Assembly (NCBI GenBank): GCA_910577735.1
Contig: CAJTOO010000020.1
Coordinates: forward strand, 1-61,973
Reading direction: 5' to 3'
Source: an uncultured Lachnospiraceae bacterium
Lineage (GTDB): Bacteria > Bacillota > Clostridia > Lachnospirales > Lachnospiraceae
DNA length: 61,973 nucleotides
Position numbers and translations under genes: made by a program. Shown piece by piece: positions 33,115-42,485 of this stretch. The notes under the pieces were generated by a model. That model saw only the letters and a program-made list of their open reading frames with translations. It was not told the DNA's origin and ran no database searches. Numbering within the stretch: the stretch's first letter is position 1; the number at the start of each line of letters is the position of its first letter.

Positions 33115-33975
33115 TTATTCTCCATTCTCCTTTTCCATCGGATAGATCCCATGGTGCTTCATGTACAAAAGTGATTCCCTCTGTGCCTCATAACCTCTCA
33201 CTTCCACCAGAACAGGCGCCTCCACACGATACTGCCTGATCAACCGGTCAAATTCCTGCCAGTCCAGCTTCCCGGCTCCCACAGCCAGGTGCAGATCATT
33301 TGCCGTATCATTGTCATTGATGTGTATATGACGGATATAGGGCGCCAGCGTCTCTATCCACTCCTGCCCCGAACACCTGGTGAGCCGGGCATGAGCATAA
33401 TCCAGACAAATGCCAAAATTCGGGACATCCTGCATCTTCTCCGCCAAACCTGCCAGAATATCCGGCGCTTCATCAAACATGTTCTCCATATAAATCTGCT
33501 GTTTTGGGTATTGCCGTGCGATTTCCGTAAAAAACGCTGCGTTTCTGTCACGCCAGTTTCTCAGATAATCCGGCGCGCGGAATCCGGCAAGACGCCCTGT
33601 GTGGAATACCACGCCTTTCAGTCCCATGTGCTTTGCAATCTCCATGGACTGACGGACACGCAGCATGGAAACATCCCTGATCATAGGATCATCGCTGTGA
33701 ATCGTCACATCCAGAAAGGCGCCGTGCATCGTGTCCATGGAGAATACATTTTCACAACCTGTATTCTCCGATAAGACTTTTGGCGACAAGTCTTTCTCCC
33801 CACAGACTTGTCTGCATTTTCCATAGTCTGCCATGATCTCTGCCTGTTTCTGGGGATCGTCCATTACCTTTGCAATATAGAAATCATTATATTCAAATGC
33901 GCATCCGTATTCTGCCGCCAGAGCGCACATTCGTTCCATATCTTTCCTGTCAGGAACCAAATACAGCTTACTCAT
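33115..33975 (-). CDS. xylose isomerase-like TIM barrel protein
   Basis: 286 residues of the AP endonuclease 2/sugar isomerase superfamily: GLKGVVFHTGRL, a metal Glu in QIYMENMFDEAPD, FGICLDYAHARL with Asp, IRHIHINDNDTANDLHLAVGAG with His/Asp, and final VLVEVRGYEA. The metal set looks complete. It overlaps the cyclase stop by four bases and is followed within one base by the HD-GYP gene, so the three are probably translated as a unit. A sugar isomerase between a cyclase and a phosphodiesterase is unexpected. Either it makes or removes the signal, or it is simply carried along; the sequence does not decide. Confidence 0.77.
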   Translation of the reverse strand: MSKLYLVPDRKDMERMCALAAEYGCAFEYNDFYIAKVMDDPQKQAEIMADYGKCRQVCGEKDLSPKVLSENTGCENVFSMDTMHGAFLDVTIHSDDPMIRDVSMLRVRQSMEIAKHMGLKGVVFHTGRLAGFRAPDYLRNWRDRNAAFFTEIARQYPKQQIYMENMFDEAPDILAGLAEKMQDVPNFGICLDYAHARLTRCSGQEWIETLAPYIRHIHINDNDTANDLHLAVGAGKLDWQEFDRLIRQYRVEAPVLVEVRGYEAQRESLLYMKHHGIYPMEKENGE

Positions 33976-35795
33976 CTTTCCTCCATACCAATCTGCTTTT
34001 TGACATCATCCACCTGATATACAAAGACACCCTTGTTCTTGCCTTTTAAGGGAATCTCCCCAATGGGCGTCACTGTCACTCTATCTTTTACCGCCTCATA
34101 AACCTCGCTGCTGATCAGAATCTGCCCTGGCTTCGCGTTGCTCTCTAACCTGGCGGCTGTATTGACCGTATCGCCGATAGCTGTATAATCCATCCGGAAA
34201 TCACAGCCGATATTCCCCACAACGGCGTTACCGCAGTTGACCCCGATTCCAAAAGATACGCTCTTACCATATCTTTCGCGGAATTTCTCGGCAATCCTGT
34301 CTGCTCCTGCCTGCATATCCCATGCAGTAGAGACGGCACGGAAAATATAGTCATCCAGATCAAACGGCGCATTGAAGACCGCCATGGTCGCATCTCCCAC
34401 AAACTTATCCAGTGTGCCGCCGTTATCGAAAATCGCCTGTGTGGTGAGCCCCAAATATTCATTCAGGATTTCCACCACTTCCTCCGGCTGTAAACTCTCC
34501 GACATTGTGGTAAATCCCCGGATATCCACAAACAGCACCGCAATATGACGGTTCTCCCCGCCGATTACCAGCTCGAAATCCTTATCTTTGCTGATCTTGT
34601 CCACTACCTGGGGCGCCACATACTGCTTGAACACATTGAGCACCCGCCGTCTGCGCATGATTTCCGCCAGATACTTGCGCACCATCTGTGCCAGATAAAT
34701 AATCAGCAGACAGACCGGCCAGAGGATGACAGGCACAATCCAGCCTTTGCCATACATCACTTTGACAAAGATAACATCAAGAGCAAGCAGCACCGCCATC
34801 AATACCGTAACATACAGCATTCTGATTTTGTCACTGCATATATAGAAGGCGCCGCACAGAAATGCCGTCAGGAATGCATAGCCCAGAGGTGATACCGGAA
34901 GCTGTGTTTTTCCTTCCAACAGGGCCTCTATAATATTGGCATGAATCTCCACCCCATACATCTGACTGTTATGGGCGATGGCCGGCATATAGGAATCCTG
35001 CATACCCACGGCATAGGCCCCAACCAGCACCACTGCATCCCGGAAAATTGCCGGATCCACAGTGCCGTCCAGTACATCTGCCATAGAGATAACGCTGTAA
35101 CCTCCCGCTTTACCGGAATAGGTAAAGTAGAACCGGTTATTTCTTCCATAAACAGCCGGAAATACCGCTTCTTCTCCTCTGCTTTCCTGATAAATCTTAT
35201 ACACCTGAGAGGAAAGACTGTACTCCCTTACCCCCTCATGATCCAGATACGCCATAGCCTGCCGCACATATCCATCTGTATCCACAAAGGTATTGGCGAA
35301 ACCGCAGATAACTTCTTTCTTTAAGCTGTCATAAGGTGCAATCACATAATCCACATGATAGGGATTATAAAGGATTCTGCCATCTTCTCCCTTTTCAGGC
35401 TGTTCTTTAAACGAAAAACTCATGGCAGCAACAACGTTCCCCGCCTCTTTGCAAGCCCTGGCAAATGAATCGTCTGCCTCCTGATCTGCCTCTTCGCTAT
35501 AGATCACATCAAATCCGATAACAGCGGGACGTCCGCCGTCCGCACCATTTAACAGGGATACCAGCTTCGCCGGAATCTCCCTGCTCCAGGTATTGACAGG
35601 GCCATACTGTTCCAACGTCTTATCGTCAATGCCGATAATGTAGATTTTCTTGTTCGTGACACTCTCCCGCTGGTTTAACCTGTCGGATATGCCCATATCC
35701 CAAAATCCCGTCGTACCAGCATACAGAAATGCGAAAGATACCAGAATAACGGCGGCAGTAACCGCCGCCGTTTTCATTTTACTCAGATATTTCAT
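33972..35795 (-). CDS. CHASE2-domain class III adenylate cyclase
   Basis: 607 residues. One N-terminal helix (8-27), an external CHASE2 sensor (about 30-295, e.g. KKIYIIGIDDKTLEQYG), three helices (about 303-371), a linker and a class III cyclase domain (about 412-590). Metal Asp D424 (FVDIRGFT) and D468 (LDKFVGDAT), purine-binding K464 and T538, and transition-state N545 and R549 (TVNTAARLES) are all in place, so it should make cAMP from ATP. The Lys/Thr pair favours ATP over GTP. It lies 34 bases after a FecR-domain gene; that pairing suggests an envelope signal passed to a cytosolic nucleotide. Confidence 0.92.
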   Translation of the reverse strand: MKYLSKMKTAAVTAAVILVSFAFLYAGTTGFWDMGISDRLNQRESVTNKKIYIIGIDDKTLEQYGPVNTWSREIPAKLVSLLNGADGGRPAVIGFDVIYSEEADQEADDSFARACKEAGNVVAAMSFSFKEQPEKGEDGRILYNPYHVDYVIAPYDSLKKEVICGFANTFVDTDGYVRQAMAYLDHEGVREYSLSSQVYKIYQESRGEEAVFPAVYGRNNRFYFTYSGKAGGYSVISMADVLDGTVDPAIFRDAVVLVGAYAVGMQDSYMPAIAHNSQMYGVEIHANIIEALLEGKTQLPVSPLGYAFLTAFLCGAFYICSDKIRMLYVTVLMAVLLALDVIFVKVMYGKGWIVPVILWPVCLLIIYLAQMVRKYLAEIMRRRRVLNVFKQYVAPQVVDKISKDKDFELVIGGENRHIAVLFVDIRGFTTMSESLQPEEVVEILNEYLGLTTQAIFDNGGTLDKFVGDATMAVFNAPFDLDDYIFRAVSTAWDMQAGADRIAEKFRERYGKSVSFGIGVNCGNAVVGNIGCDFRMDYTAIGDTVNTAARLESNAKPGQILISSEVYEAVKDRVTVTPIGEIPLKGKNKGVFVYQVDDVKKQIGMEER

Positions 35796-35829
35796 GGTTG
35801 TAATCTAATGTCCTTCTCACATCGAATGA

Positions 35830-37185
35830 TTAAATAATACTCTTCCAGGCTACTGTTGTATTCGCCTCGATTTTCGTTTCAAAATCAAAATCCCACTCAC
35901 CTTCTTCATCCGGAAGAAGAACAGGTTCGCTAGCCTTTGCTCCCTTCACCACTTTCTGTGTGGCAAAGGTTTTACCCTGATAGGTAAAGGTTACCGTATA
36001 AGTCACTGGTCCGGAAGGTCTGTCATGATTCGGTTTCTCTTTATCCGGTTTATCCCGATCCGATTTCTCATCCTCCTTCTCATCATTGTCCGATGACCCA
36101 TTGTCTGCCGCATCACTTTCGGTATTCTCTTCCTCGCCGCCTGCATTGTTATTCCAGGCATTGTCGGTGATTACCGGCTCTGCTGCCTTTACCGGTGCAT
36201 TGGGCAGTACAGCATCCGGAACCTGTGTCTGCTGACCAGGCTGATTGGTCTGTGCGGGTGCGACGGCAGGATTCTGCACGCCTTTAGCAGCCTTTCCATT
36301 CCCACTCTTTACCGCCTCTGTGTTGGCAGCTATCTTAGCATCGGTTTCCTTTGCCGCATCACTTTGGGAAACTTCTTCCACCGTCTCAGCGGATTCTTTC
36401 TTCTCAGGTTCATTCTCTTTCGCTTTGCCGTCATCCTTTGTCACATCAGACAACTGCATCAAATCTTCCAGGGATATTCCCGTCAGGGACTGTCCGCTCT
36501 CTGACAGACTAATCAGGTTTTCGACTGCCTGACTGGGAAGTTCGTCATATGCAATTTCCTTCATGTCATCCACTGTTCCGTCTTCATATATGGTCAGTTC
36601 ACTGCCAGCAGGAACCAGTACTTTTTCCCCGTAAGTTCCGTCCGGCAGAATGGGTTTCGTACCGACTTTTCCCTGGAAACAGCACAACTTTGTATTCTGT
36701 TCCCCCTGCTCATCCACATACAATTCCACACGATAAATGGTGCCGCGGACTGCCATCACCGAGTTCGGCGTAGATGTCTCATACTGGGATCCCTCACTCA
36801 AAGGATGCTGAATCTCATTGGTAATGGCACCCTGTTCCAGACATATCTTCGTTCTGGAATCTGCATCCGTTCCTTGTGCTTCCACGGAAAAGACGGTATC
36901 AGCTTCCGCCATCACATATTTATCATCATCCAGCTTCATACGCATACTGGAATCTGCCGCTACGCTGACCCGGTCTCCGGATTCCAGATACAGATTCTCC
37001 GCCGCATCCATGGAACCCACTGTCTCCCGTTCAATCACCGCATTGCCTTCCACATCATAGACCAGTATAGAGCGGAATGTTTCTTCTTTATTTGATAAAA
37101 GTACGATTACCGCCACAGCAATCACAGCCACCGCGGCACCAATACAAATCATGATTTTCCGATACGATATCTGCTCTAGCATCAT
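35830..37185 (-). CDS. FecR-domain membrane protein with disordered region and C-terminal repeat domain
   Basis: 451 residues. One helix near the N-terminus (13-31) anchors an external FecR domain (about 38-200), which contains LYLESGDRVSVAADSSMRMK, SVEAQGTDADSRTKICLEQG and TPNSVMAVRGTIYRVE. Next comes a long acidic, Asp/Glu/Lys/Pro-rich disordered stretch (about 235-395) and a small C-terminal beta domain (YTVTFTYQGKTFATQKV...) like InlB B-repeats. Unlike Gram-negative FecR there is no sigma factor or TonB partner. Here it precedes a CHASE2 cyclase, a pairing that suggests sensing or scaffolding at the cell surface. No catalytic function expected. Confidence 0.8.
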   Translation of the reverse strand: MMLEQISYRKIMICIGAAVAVIAVAVIVLLSNKEETFRSILVYDVEGNAVIERETVGSMDAAENLYLESGDRVSVAADSSMRMKLDDDKYVMAEADTVFSVEAQGTDADSRTKICLEQGAITNEIQHPLSEGSQYETSTPNSVMAVRGTIYRVELYVDEQGEQNTKLCCFQGKVGTKPILPDGTYGEKVLVPAGSELTIYEDGTVDDMKEIAYDELPSQAVENLISLSESGQSLTGISLEDLMQLSDVTKDDGKAKENEPEKKESAETVEEVSQSDAAKETDAKIAANTEAVKSGNGKAAKGVQNPAVAPAQTNQPGQQTQVPDAVLPNAPVKAAEPVITDNAWNNNAGGEEENTESDAADNGSSDNDEKEDEKSDRDKPDKEKPNHDRPSGPVTYTVTFTYQGKTFATQKVVKGAKASEPVLLPDEEGEWDFDFETKIEANTTVAWKSII

Positions 37186-37224
37186 TCACCACGCCCCTCT
37201 TTCGGCTCATTACTTTCCTTGTTC

Positions 37225-38523
37225 CTAATATCTTATAAGCATGTAATCCTTGTCGGTTTTTACATAAAAATCACTGCCGCCCGCATAAACGGTATTGTCA
37301 CTGCCTGTTTTCCATCTTCCCTCTGCCAGGTGATAAGAAATACCCTTTTTCAATGCATAAATTCCGCTGCCGGAAATAACATTTCCATCCTGTGCCGGGT
37401 CTTTACCGGATATGCTAAAACTGCGGACCGTTTGATTTCCTGCTTTGTCCTTTGCCTTGATCACGCAGGACGTACCGTTGGCAACAACCTGATAGCTTCC
37501 GTCTGCCGAAAGAACAACGGGCTTTTCATTGATGGTGACGCTCTCTAAATTGGCATCCTCTATCTGGAAGACCGTCCCTTCCGGATAAGCCTTGCCCTCC
37601 TCCACACCAATGACTTTAGGCGCCTGGGTATCTCCCACGATTCCGCAGGAACGAACATAAGTAATCTGCCCATCCTCTCCCTCTGCTTTTACATACAGAA
37701 CGTACGTTCCGTCATTTAACAGAGGAATTGTATTCCCGGAAGTGATAGATGCCCATGCCGTTAATTTTTCCAGGTCCTCTGTTTCCTTGGCCTCATCATC
37801 CATGTCACTCACTTTATCCAGATAATAAGAAAGCTGGACAGCATTACCGCCCTGACTTGCAGACACCTCAAAAGAAAATACTTTCACATTATAATTTATG
37901 TACTCATACGAAATCTTACCGCCCGGACTGCTGGTCAGATTTCTTCCCTGCCATGTAATGGAAATTTCAGGCGCACCTATGCTCGCCGCAGCTTCTGTTC
38001 CCGGTGCCTTCTGCTGTATTGCCGACAGTTTGCTTTGCGGTATACTCTCATCAGTGCCATTGGGACTGTTACCAGCGTCTGTCTCATCCCCGGCGTTGCC
38101 GCTTTCCCCATTTACTTCATCCTGGATATCCCCGCCGTCTGAGATGTTTACATCACCCGACAGATTCTCATCGCCTGCATTATTTTCATCGTCCGAGATG
38201 TTTGCATCCCCTGAAGGATTCTCCTTGTCTGCGCTGCTTCCGTCTTCTGAAGGATTTCCTTGGTCCGCACCGCCTCCATCTTCTGAATTATTCCCTTTGT
38301 CTGCGCTGCCTTCATCCCCTGAAGGATTCCCGCCGTCTGTGATACCTTCCTTGTCCGAAGTGTCCGCATCCTCTTTCAGCTCATCCGCTAAAGAATTTTC
38401 CCCGGTTCCCTGAACAGTTTCCGTCTTGTCCTCTGCCGCCAGCATCGTACCCATCGGCAGTGTACATCCCAGCAATACCGCCAGACCCAGTGCAGATACT
38501 TTCTTCCAGTTCCTGTACATCAT
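37225..38523 (-). CDS. secreted Asp/Gly/Ser-rich repeat protein with Ig-like domains
   Basis: 432 residues from the ATG at 38523 (GGAGG five bases upstream; the next codon is also ATG). Signal peptide with Lys/Arg start and hydrophobic core, probable cleavage after MLAA. Residues about 35-165 are imperfect 12-residue acidic repeats of the type GNPSGDEGSADK. The C-terminal part holds one or two Ig-like/bacterial Big domains (DTQAPKVIGVEEGKAYPEG, NEKPVVLSADGSYQV, IKAKDKAGNQTVRSF). No LPXTG sorting motif or membrane tail, so it is released or held non-covalently. First gene of the FecR-cyclase operon, which suggests it is the external component of that system. Confidence 0.7.
   Translation of the reverse strand: MMYRNWKKVSALGLAVLLGCTLPMGTMLAAEDKTETVQGTGENSLADELKEDADTSDKEGITDGGNPSGDEGSADKGNNSEDGGGADQGNPSEDGSSADKENPSGDANISDDENNAGDENLSGDVNISDGGDIQDEVNGESGNAGDETDAGNSPNGTDESIPQSKLSAIQQKAPGTEAAASIGAPEISITWQGRNLTSSPGGKISYEYINYNVKVFSFEVSASQGGNAVQLSYYLDKVSDMDDEAKETEDLEKLTAWASITSGNTIPLLNDGTYVLYVKAEGEDGQITYVRSCGIVGDTQAPKVIGVEEGKAYPEGTVFQIEDANLESVTINEKPVVLSADGSYQVVANGTSCVIKAKDKAGNQTVRSFSISGKDPAQDGNVISGSGIYALKKGISYHLAEGRWKTGSDNTVYAGGSDFYVKTDKDYMLIRY
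38100..38370. repeat. imperfect 36-bp tandem repeats inside the secreted-protein gene
   Basis: Units of about 36 bp (12 codons) recur, recognisable by repeated CTGAAGGATT and GTCTGCGCTGC. They encode the acidic repeat and are a likely place for copy-number variation between strains. Confidence 0.65.
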
Positions 38524-38616
38524 TATCGCCTCCAGTTCTCCCACTTGAAACTTTCATTGTTCCTATTTTACACATTAGACCGCTGATGTATTATATATCG
38601 CCTCTTCTACTCTAAT

Positions 38617-38645
38617 ATTTTACACGTAATCCATAATTTGGTCAA
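38617..38645 (-). promoter_or_regulatory. promoter of the cyclase/FecR operon
   Basis: Minus-strand TTGACC (38640-38645), exact 17-base spacer, TAAAAT (38617-38622). Predicted leader of about 85 bases to the first gene of the five-gene operon. Confidence 0.75.
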
Positions 38646-38683
38646 TAATTTACTATTCAGGTTTCCGCAGTTTTGTCCACAGT

Positions 38684-39934
38684 TTACAGTTCCAGACTAT
38701 TCTCTTGCAGAAGAAAATCATAGATACTCATCGTTGTTATCCCAGCCTCGTCTCTGGTGACATTCACCACATCTTTCACAACAATAATCTTTTTAAAAGA
38801 ATCATTTACACGCATCAGAGACGCCTTTTCCTGCAACTGCTTTTCTTCTGTCTGCATACTAAATGCAGATTGTATATAATAGCGTTTACTTCCCAGATCG
38901 GCCACAAAATCTATCTCCAGCTGACTCCTTTGTGATCTGCCCTCTTTATCGATTCCTCTTTTTTCTACAACCCCTACATCTACAGAGTATCCTCTGCTGC
39001 GCAATTCGTTATAAATGATATTCTCCATAATATGCGTTTCTTCAATCTGTCTGAATCTCAATCTTGCGTTTCTAAGTCCTATGTCCTCGAAGTAATATTT
39101 AACAGGTGAACCAATATACTTTCTTCCCTTTACATTATAACGATCAGCCCTGTTTATGATAAAGGCATCCTCTAAATATTCTATATACTGTCTGAGCGTA
39201 TTGATACTGATATTTGACTGTATCACACTTCTAAAGGTCGCCTCAATCTTCGGTACATTTGTCAGTGAACCAATTGCTGAGGCCAGGACATTAACCAGAT
39301 CCCCCAGCTCCTGCTGCTTTTCTATATGATGCCTCTCAATAATATCCTTTAAATAGGTTTCCTCAAACAATTTCTCTAAATAACGAATCTTCTGCTCTTC
39401 CGATTTCATCGTTACCGTAAGCGGCAGACCGCCATAAACAGTGTATTCTGCCCAACCGTGATACACATCCCCCTCATAAACCTGCATAAATTCTTTAAAA
39501 GTCAGGGGATAGATATGAATATCATCACCTCTTCCCCTGAATTCAGTGATAACATCTTTTGATAAGAATTTGGAATTACTGCCAGTCACATAAATGTCCA
39601 CATTCGTGATATGCAGTAAAGAATTCAGTACTTCTTCAAACTCCTCTAACATCTGCACTTCATCTAACAGGATGTAATACGGTTCCTGATCTGTAATACT
39701 GTCCTCTATAAAATCCAACAGTGTGTCCGGATTCCGGTATTTCCTGTCCTTTCTTTGATCCAGCTCAACTGTAATAATATGAGATTCCAAAACCCCCTGT
39801 CCAATCAAATAGTTCTTAAATATATTAAAAATCAAATAGGATTTGCCGCATCTTCTGATGCCAGTCACCACTTTAATCATTCCGTTATGCATTCTATTGA
39901 TTAAATCATTTAAATATTTATCTCTTTTAATCAT
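38684..39934 (-). CDS. AAA-family ATPase with DUF4143-type C-terminal domain
   Basis: 416 residues. AAA core with Walker A GIRRCGKSY (about 25-33), Walker B YYILLDEVQML (about 90), sensor VTGSNSKFL, then a winged-helix and DUF4143-like C-terminal half with a nuclease-fold look (LEIDFVADLGSKRYYIQSAF). This large prokaryotic family (also called ArCOG/DUF234-type ATPases) is common but has no settled function; a role as regulator or toxin-like factor has been suggested. Single gene between two operons with no partner. Cytosolic. Confidence 0.87.
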   Translation of the reverse strand: MIKRDKYLNDLINRMHNGMIKVVTGIRRCGKSYLIFNIFKNYLIGQGVLESHIITVELDQRKDRKYRNPDTLLDFIEDSITDQEPYYILLDEVQMLEEFEEVLNSLLHITNVDIYVTGSNSKFLSKDVITEFRGRGDDIHIYPLTFKEFMQVYEGDVYHGWAEYTVYGGLPLTVTMKSEEQKIRYLEKLFEETYLKDIIERHHIEKQQELGDLVNVLASAIGSLTNVPKIEATFRSVIQSNISINTLRQYIEYLEDAFIINRADRYNVKGRKYIGSPVKYYFEDIGLRNARLRFRQIEETHIMENIIYNELRSRGYSVDVGVVEKRGIDKEGRSQRSQLEIDFVADLGSKRYYIQSAFSMQTEEKQLQEKASLMRVNDSFKKIIVVKDVVNVTRDEAGITTMSIYDFLLQENSLEL

Positions 39935-40059
39935 CCTAAACCGCTCCTATATTGATTAATTTTGACATTTATGCCATAAATATTCAATTCGAGTTTAACA
40001 TGTTTTCATGAAGGCTTCAAATACTTCTTCCAGAATCAACAAGTGAATGTATATAAAAA

Positions 40060-40106
40060 GCGGCCTCCCGCCTGATAAATTCTCATTATCAAGCACAGGA
40101 GACCGC
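40060..40106 (-). terminator. rho-independent terminator of the alpha-galactosidase gene
   Basis: GCGGCCTCC (40060-40068) and GGAGACCGC (40098-40106) close a long stem, with a run of Ts on the minus strand beyond it. It starts just past the stop codon. Confidence 0.75.
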
Positions 40107-40111
40107 CTGTT

Positions 40112-42313
40112 TTACTTTCCTTCCACCACAAACAGCCTGGCCATAACCGGCTTCTCAAAGGTCACTGTCAAAACATCTTTTTCAACAACAAAGCTGACGG
40201 GCTCCTTCTCCGGATACATACAGGAAACCTGCATCCCGTCTTTGGCAAAAGGCAGACTGCAAAGCGGTATGGACAGCGAAATATCTGAGCACACTGTGCC
40301 TGCACGCTTTCGCCTGTCATTGTTCTTCCCTTCCATCTGCCGTTTCCACACAGCCAGATAAGCCTTATTCTCTGACTTCAGGCCGCCACAGGCCCACAAA
40401 TCCTCATTATCCGTCACATCCAAAGGCAAAAAAGGCACCGACTCTTTGATCTTTGCACGTATCTTTTTATAGCATGCGATACCTTCTTTGACCAGTTGCG
40501 TGCGCTCCGCGGAAAGCTCTGCCAGATGCCCGCTCTGATGAATCCTGCCCAGCATGGAATTTACCATGTTATAGATGACTTCCTCCTTGTCACCCTGGCG
40601 CATGGGATAAGACCAGACTGCCGCCTGCTCCGGCGTCACGCCTGCCCCGGCATTGGCCGAGATAGTGGCATAATTACGGTAATCTTCCTGATCGGAAGTG
40701 GACTGGAGACTATAGCGGGAAAGCAGCGCATAGTCCATCCGCAGACCGCCGCTGGAACAGTTCTCAATCACCAGATCCGGATATCTTGCAAACACGTCAT
40801 CCAGCCACGCAAGATAAGCCCGCTCATGTTCCAGCATACCCTGGCCTGCACTCTCCGCATTGATTTCCGTACCGATGCCCGGTTCGATATTATAATCCAT
40901 CTTGATATAACCCACGCCATACTCATTCACCACCCGGTCAATAACTTCATTCGCATGTGCAATCACCGCTGGATTACGGAAATCAAGCTGGTATCTGCTT
41001 CTGTCAAACACTCTCTTGCCATGGCGCACGAAGAACCAGTCATCTGGCGCCTTCTTCGCCTTTTCACAGTTGATTCCCATCACTTCAAGTTCCAGCCAGA
41101 CGCCGGGAATCATGCCCTTACTGCGAATGTAATCCGTCACTTCCTTAATGCCATTGGGAAATCTCTCCCTGCATTCCTGCCATTCGCCAACACTGTCCCA
41201 CCACTCTCCCGGCGCATACCATCCTGCATCAACGACGAAGTATTCACAGCCACATTCTGCTGCCGCATCAATCAGCGGAAGTTCTTTCTCGGTAGTGGGA
41301 TCTCCAAACAGACAGTTCATATAATCATTGAAGATAACCGGCAGGTTTTCATTGTCCTGATTGGGTCTGCGGATCAGGCGGCGGTACTTGGTAAGTTCGC
41401 CCACTGCCTGCTCGAAGCTGTCCTTCGCCACACCCACTGCCACCGGCACTGACTCAAAACTCTCTCCCGGTGTTAAGTTCTTAAACCAATGAGACTGCAA
41501 TTCTGTGGGTCCGCTGACACAGACATAAAAGTGCGCATTCTGGTCACCAATCTCATAATGCCATGATCCATTGTGCTCTATCTGCCAGAACAGACTGGTA
41601 TGTACCTGGGTATTTTCAACATAGCCAAGAGGCAGATATTTCTTAGTAGACCAGTTACCGGTATTGGTCACCTCAAACACCTGAGATGTACGCTGATACA
41701 CGCCCGGCTGGGTCTGGGCAAGTCCCACCTCCCCAAACGTATACTCCTGCATACTCATTTCCTTCTGCCAGCCGTTATAAGGGATCCGTATTCTCATCTT
41801 TGCATCAGAATTCTCACTGCCTTCCTTCTCAATCCCTGTATAGCAGAAAGAGGACAGATATTCCAGACACTGCGTCTCCTCTCCCATATTCGTCACCTTA
41901 TTGAACATGCGGACTACAGACGTACCATTATAGAACTGCATCACTGTCTCCACACGGACATGGGTAACTTCCTTGTCCTCCTGGATGATGGTGATCCTGC
42001 GTCCGGTTTCATTCACACTGTCCTCCATACCGGCATAGGTGAGCAGATAGCCAGGCGCCGTCACAATGTGCTTATTGCCGTGTTTCTCATAGGGACGGTC
42101 ATAGCCAGACAGACTTATCTGTACCAGTTGAAATGCCTCCTCCAAGAACTGTTCCTTCCTCGCCCGATCCTCGGCCTTACACTCCGGCCCCACTTTACAC
42201 AGATCGTTCTCATCAAACCCATTCTTTGAAAAGTGAAGAAGTTTTATCTGCTTCTTTTTAGTAATACCAAATACAATGTTGATTCCGTTTTCCTGCACTT
42301 TGATGTATTCCAT
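40112..42313 (-). CDS. alpha-galactosidase, glycoside hydrolase family 36
   Basis: 733 residues from the ATG at 42313 (AGGA five bases upstream). It has the GH36 layout: N-terminal beta-supersandwich (1 to about 320), a TIM barrel with WYAPGEWWDSVGEW, the nucleophile in VGYIKMDYNIEPG and the acid/base in STSDQEDY, then a C-terminal beta domain. Length matches bacterial GH36 enzymes (about 720-740). It releases terminal alpha-1,6-galactose from raffinose-family sugars or melibiose. No signal peptide, so cytosolic. It is transcribed alone from a promoter at 42396-42423; no dedicated transporter is adjacent. Confidence 0.93.
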   Translation of the reverse strand: MEYIKVQENGINIVFGITKKKQIKLLHFSKNGFDENDLCKVGPECKAEDRARKEQFLEEAFQLVQISLSGYDRPYEKHGNKHIVTAPGYLLTYAGMEDSVNETGRRITIIQEDKEVTHVRVETVMQFYNGTSVVRMFNKVTNMGEETQCLEYLSSFCYTGIEKEGSENSDAKMRIRIPYNGWQKEMSMQEYTFGEVGLAQTQPGVYQRTSQVFEVTNTGNWSTKKYLPLGYVENTQVHTSLFWQIEHNGSWHYEIGDQNAHFYVCVSGPTELQSHWFKNLTPGESFESVPVAVGVAKDSFEQAVGELTKYRRLIRRPNQDNENLPVIFNDYMNCLFGDPTTEKELPLIDAAAECGCEYFVVDAGWYAPGEWWDSVGEWQECRERFPNGIKEVTDYIRSKGMIPGVWLELEVMGINCEKAKKAPDDWFFVRHGKRVFDRSRYQLDFRNPAVIAHANEVIDRVVNEYGVGYIKMDYNIEPGIGTEINAESAGQGMLEHERAYLAWLDDVFARYPDLVIENCSSGGLRMDYALLSRYSLQSTSDQEDYRNYATISANAGAGVTPEQAAVWSYPMRQGDKEEVIYNMVNSMLGRIHQSGHLAELSAERTQLVKEGIACYKKIRAKIKESVPFLPLDVTDNEDLWACGGLKSENKAYLAVWKRQMEGKNNDRRKRAGTVCSDISLSIPLCSLPFAKDGMQVSCMYPEKEPVSFVVEKDVLTVTFEKPVMARLFVVEGK

Positions 42314-42395
42314 TATTTTCCTCATTTCTGGCCGGATTGCTTTTTCTTTGTAAAAACAATACCGCCTGACGTTTTATTTAAGATAGCTTCTTTTC

Positions 42396-42423
42396 ATTAT
42401 ATCAAAAGTTCCCTGCATGGCAA
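42396..42423 (-). promoter_or_regulatory. promoter of the alpha-galactosidase gene
   Basis: Minus-strand TTGCCA (42418-42423), 16-base spacer, and a consensus -10 TATAAT (42396-42401) with an extended TG motif. Confidence 0.7.
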
Positions 42424-42459
42424 TCTTTTCATGAAAAGGTATCCCCATTTCCAGCAAAA

Positions 42460-42485
42460 ACGGCATAGCCCAAAGGCTACACCGT
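42460..42485 (-). terminator. terminator overlapping the TauE-family stop codon
   Basis: On the minus strand ACGG-TG-TAGCC pairs with GGCTA-TG-CCGT around a small loop, followed by TTTTT. The TAG stop of the transporter gene lies in the left arm. Confidence 0.7.

Noticed and set aside
40496..41452. Long open frame on the plus strand (318 codons)
   Set aside because: It lies opposite the GH36 alpha-galactosidase gene, has no ribosome site and encodes a His/Cys/Arg-rich composition typical of a reverse-strand shadow.
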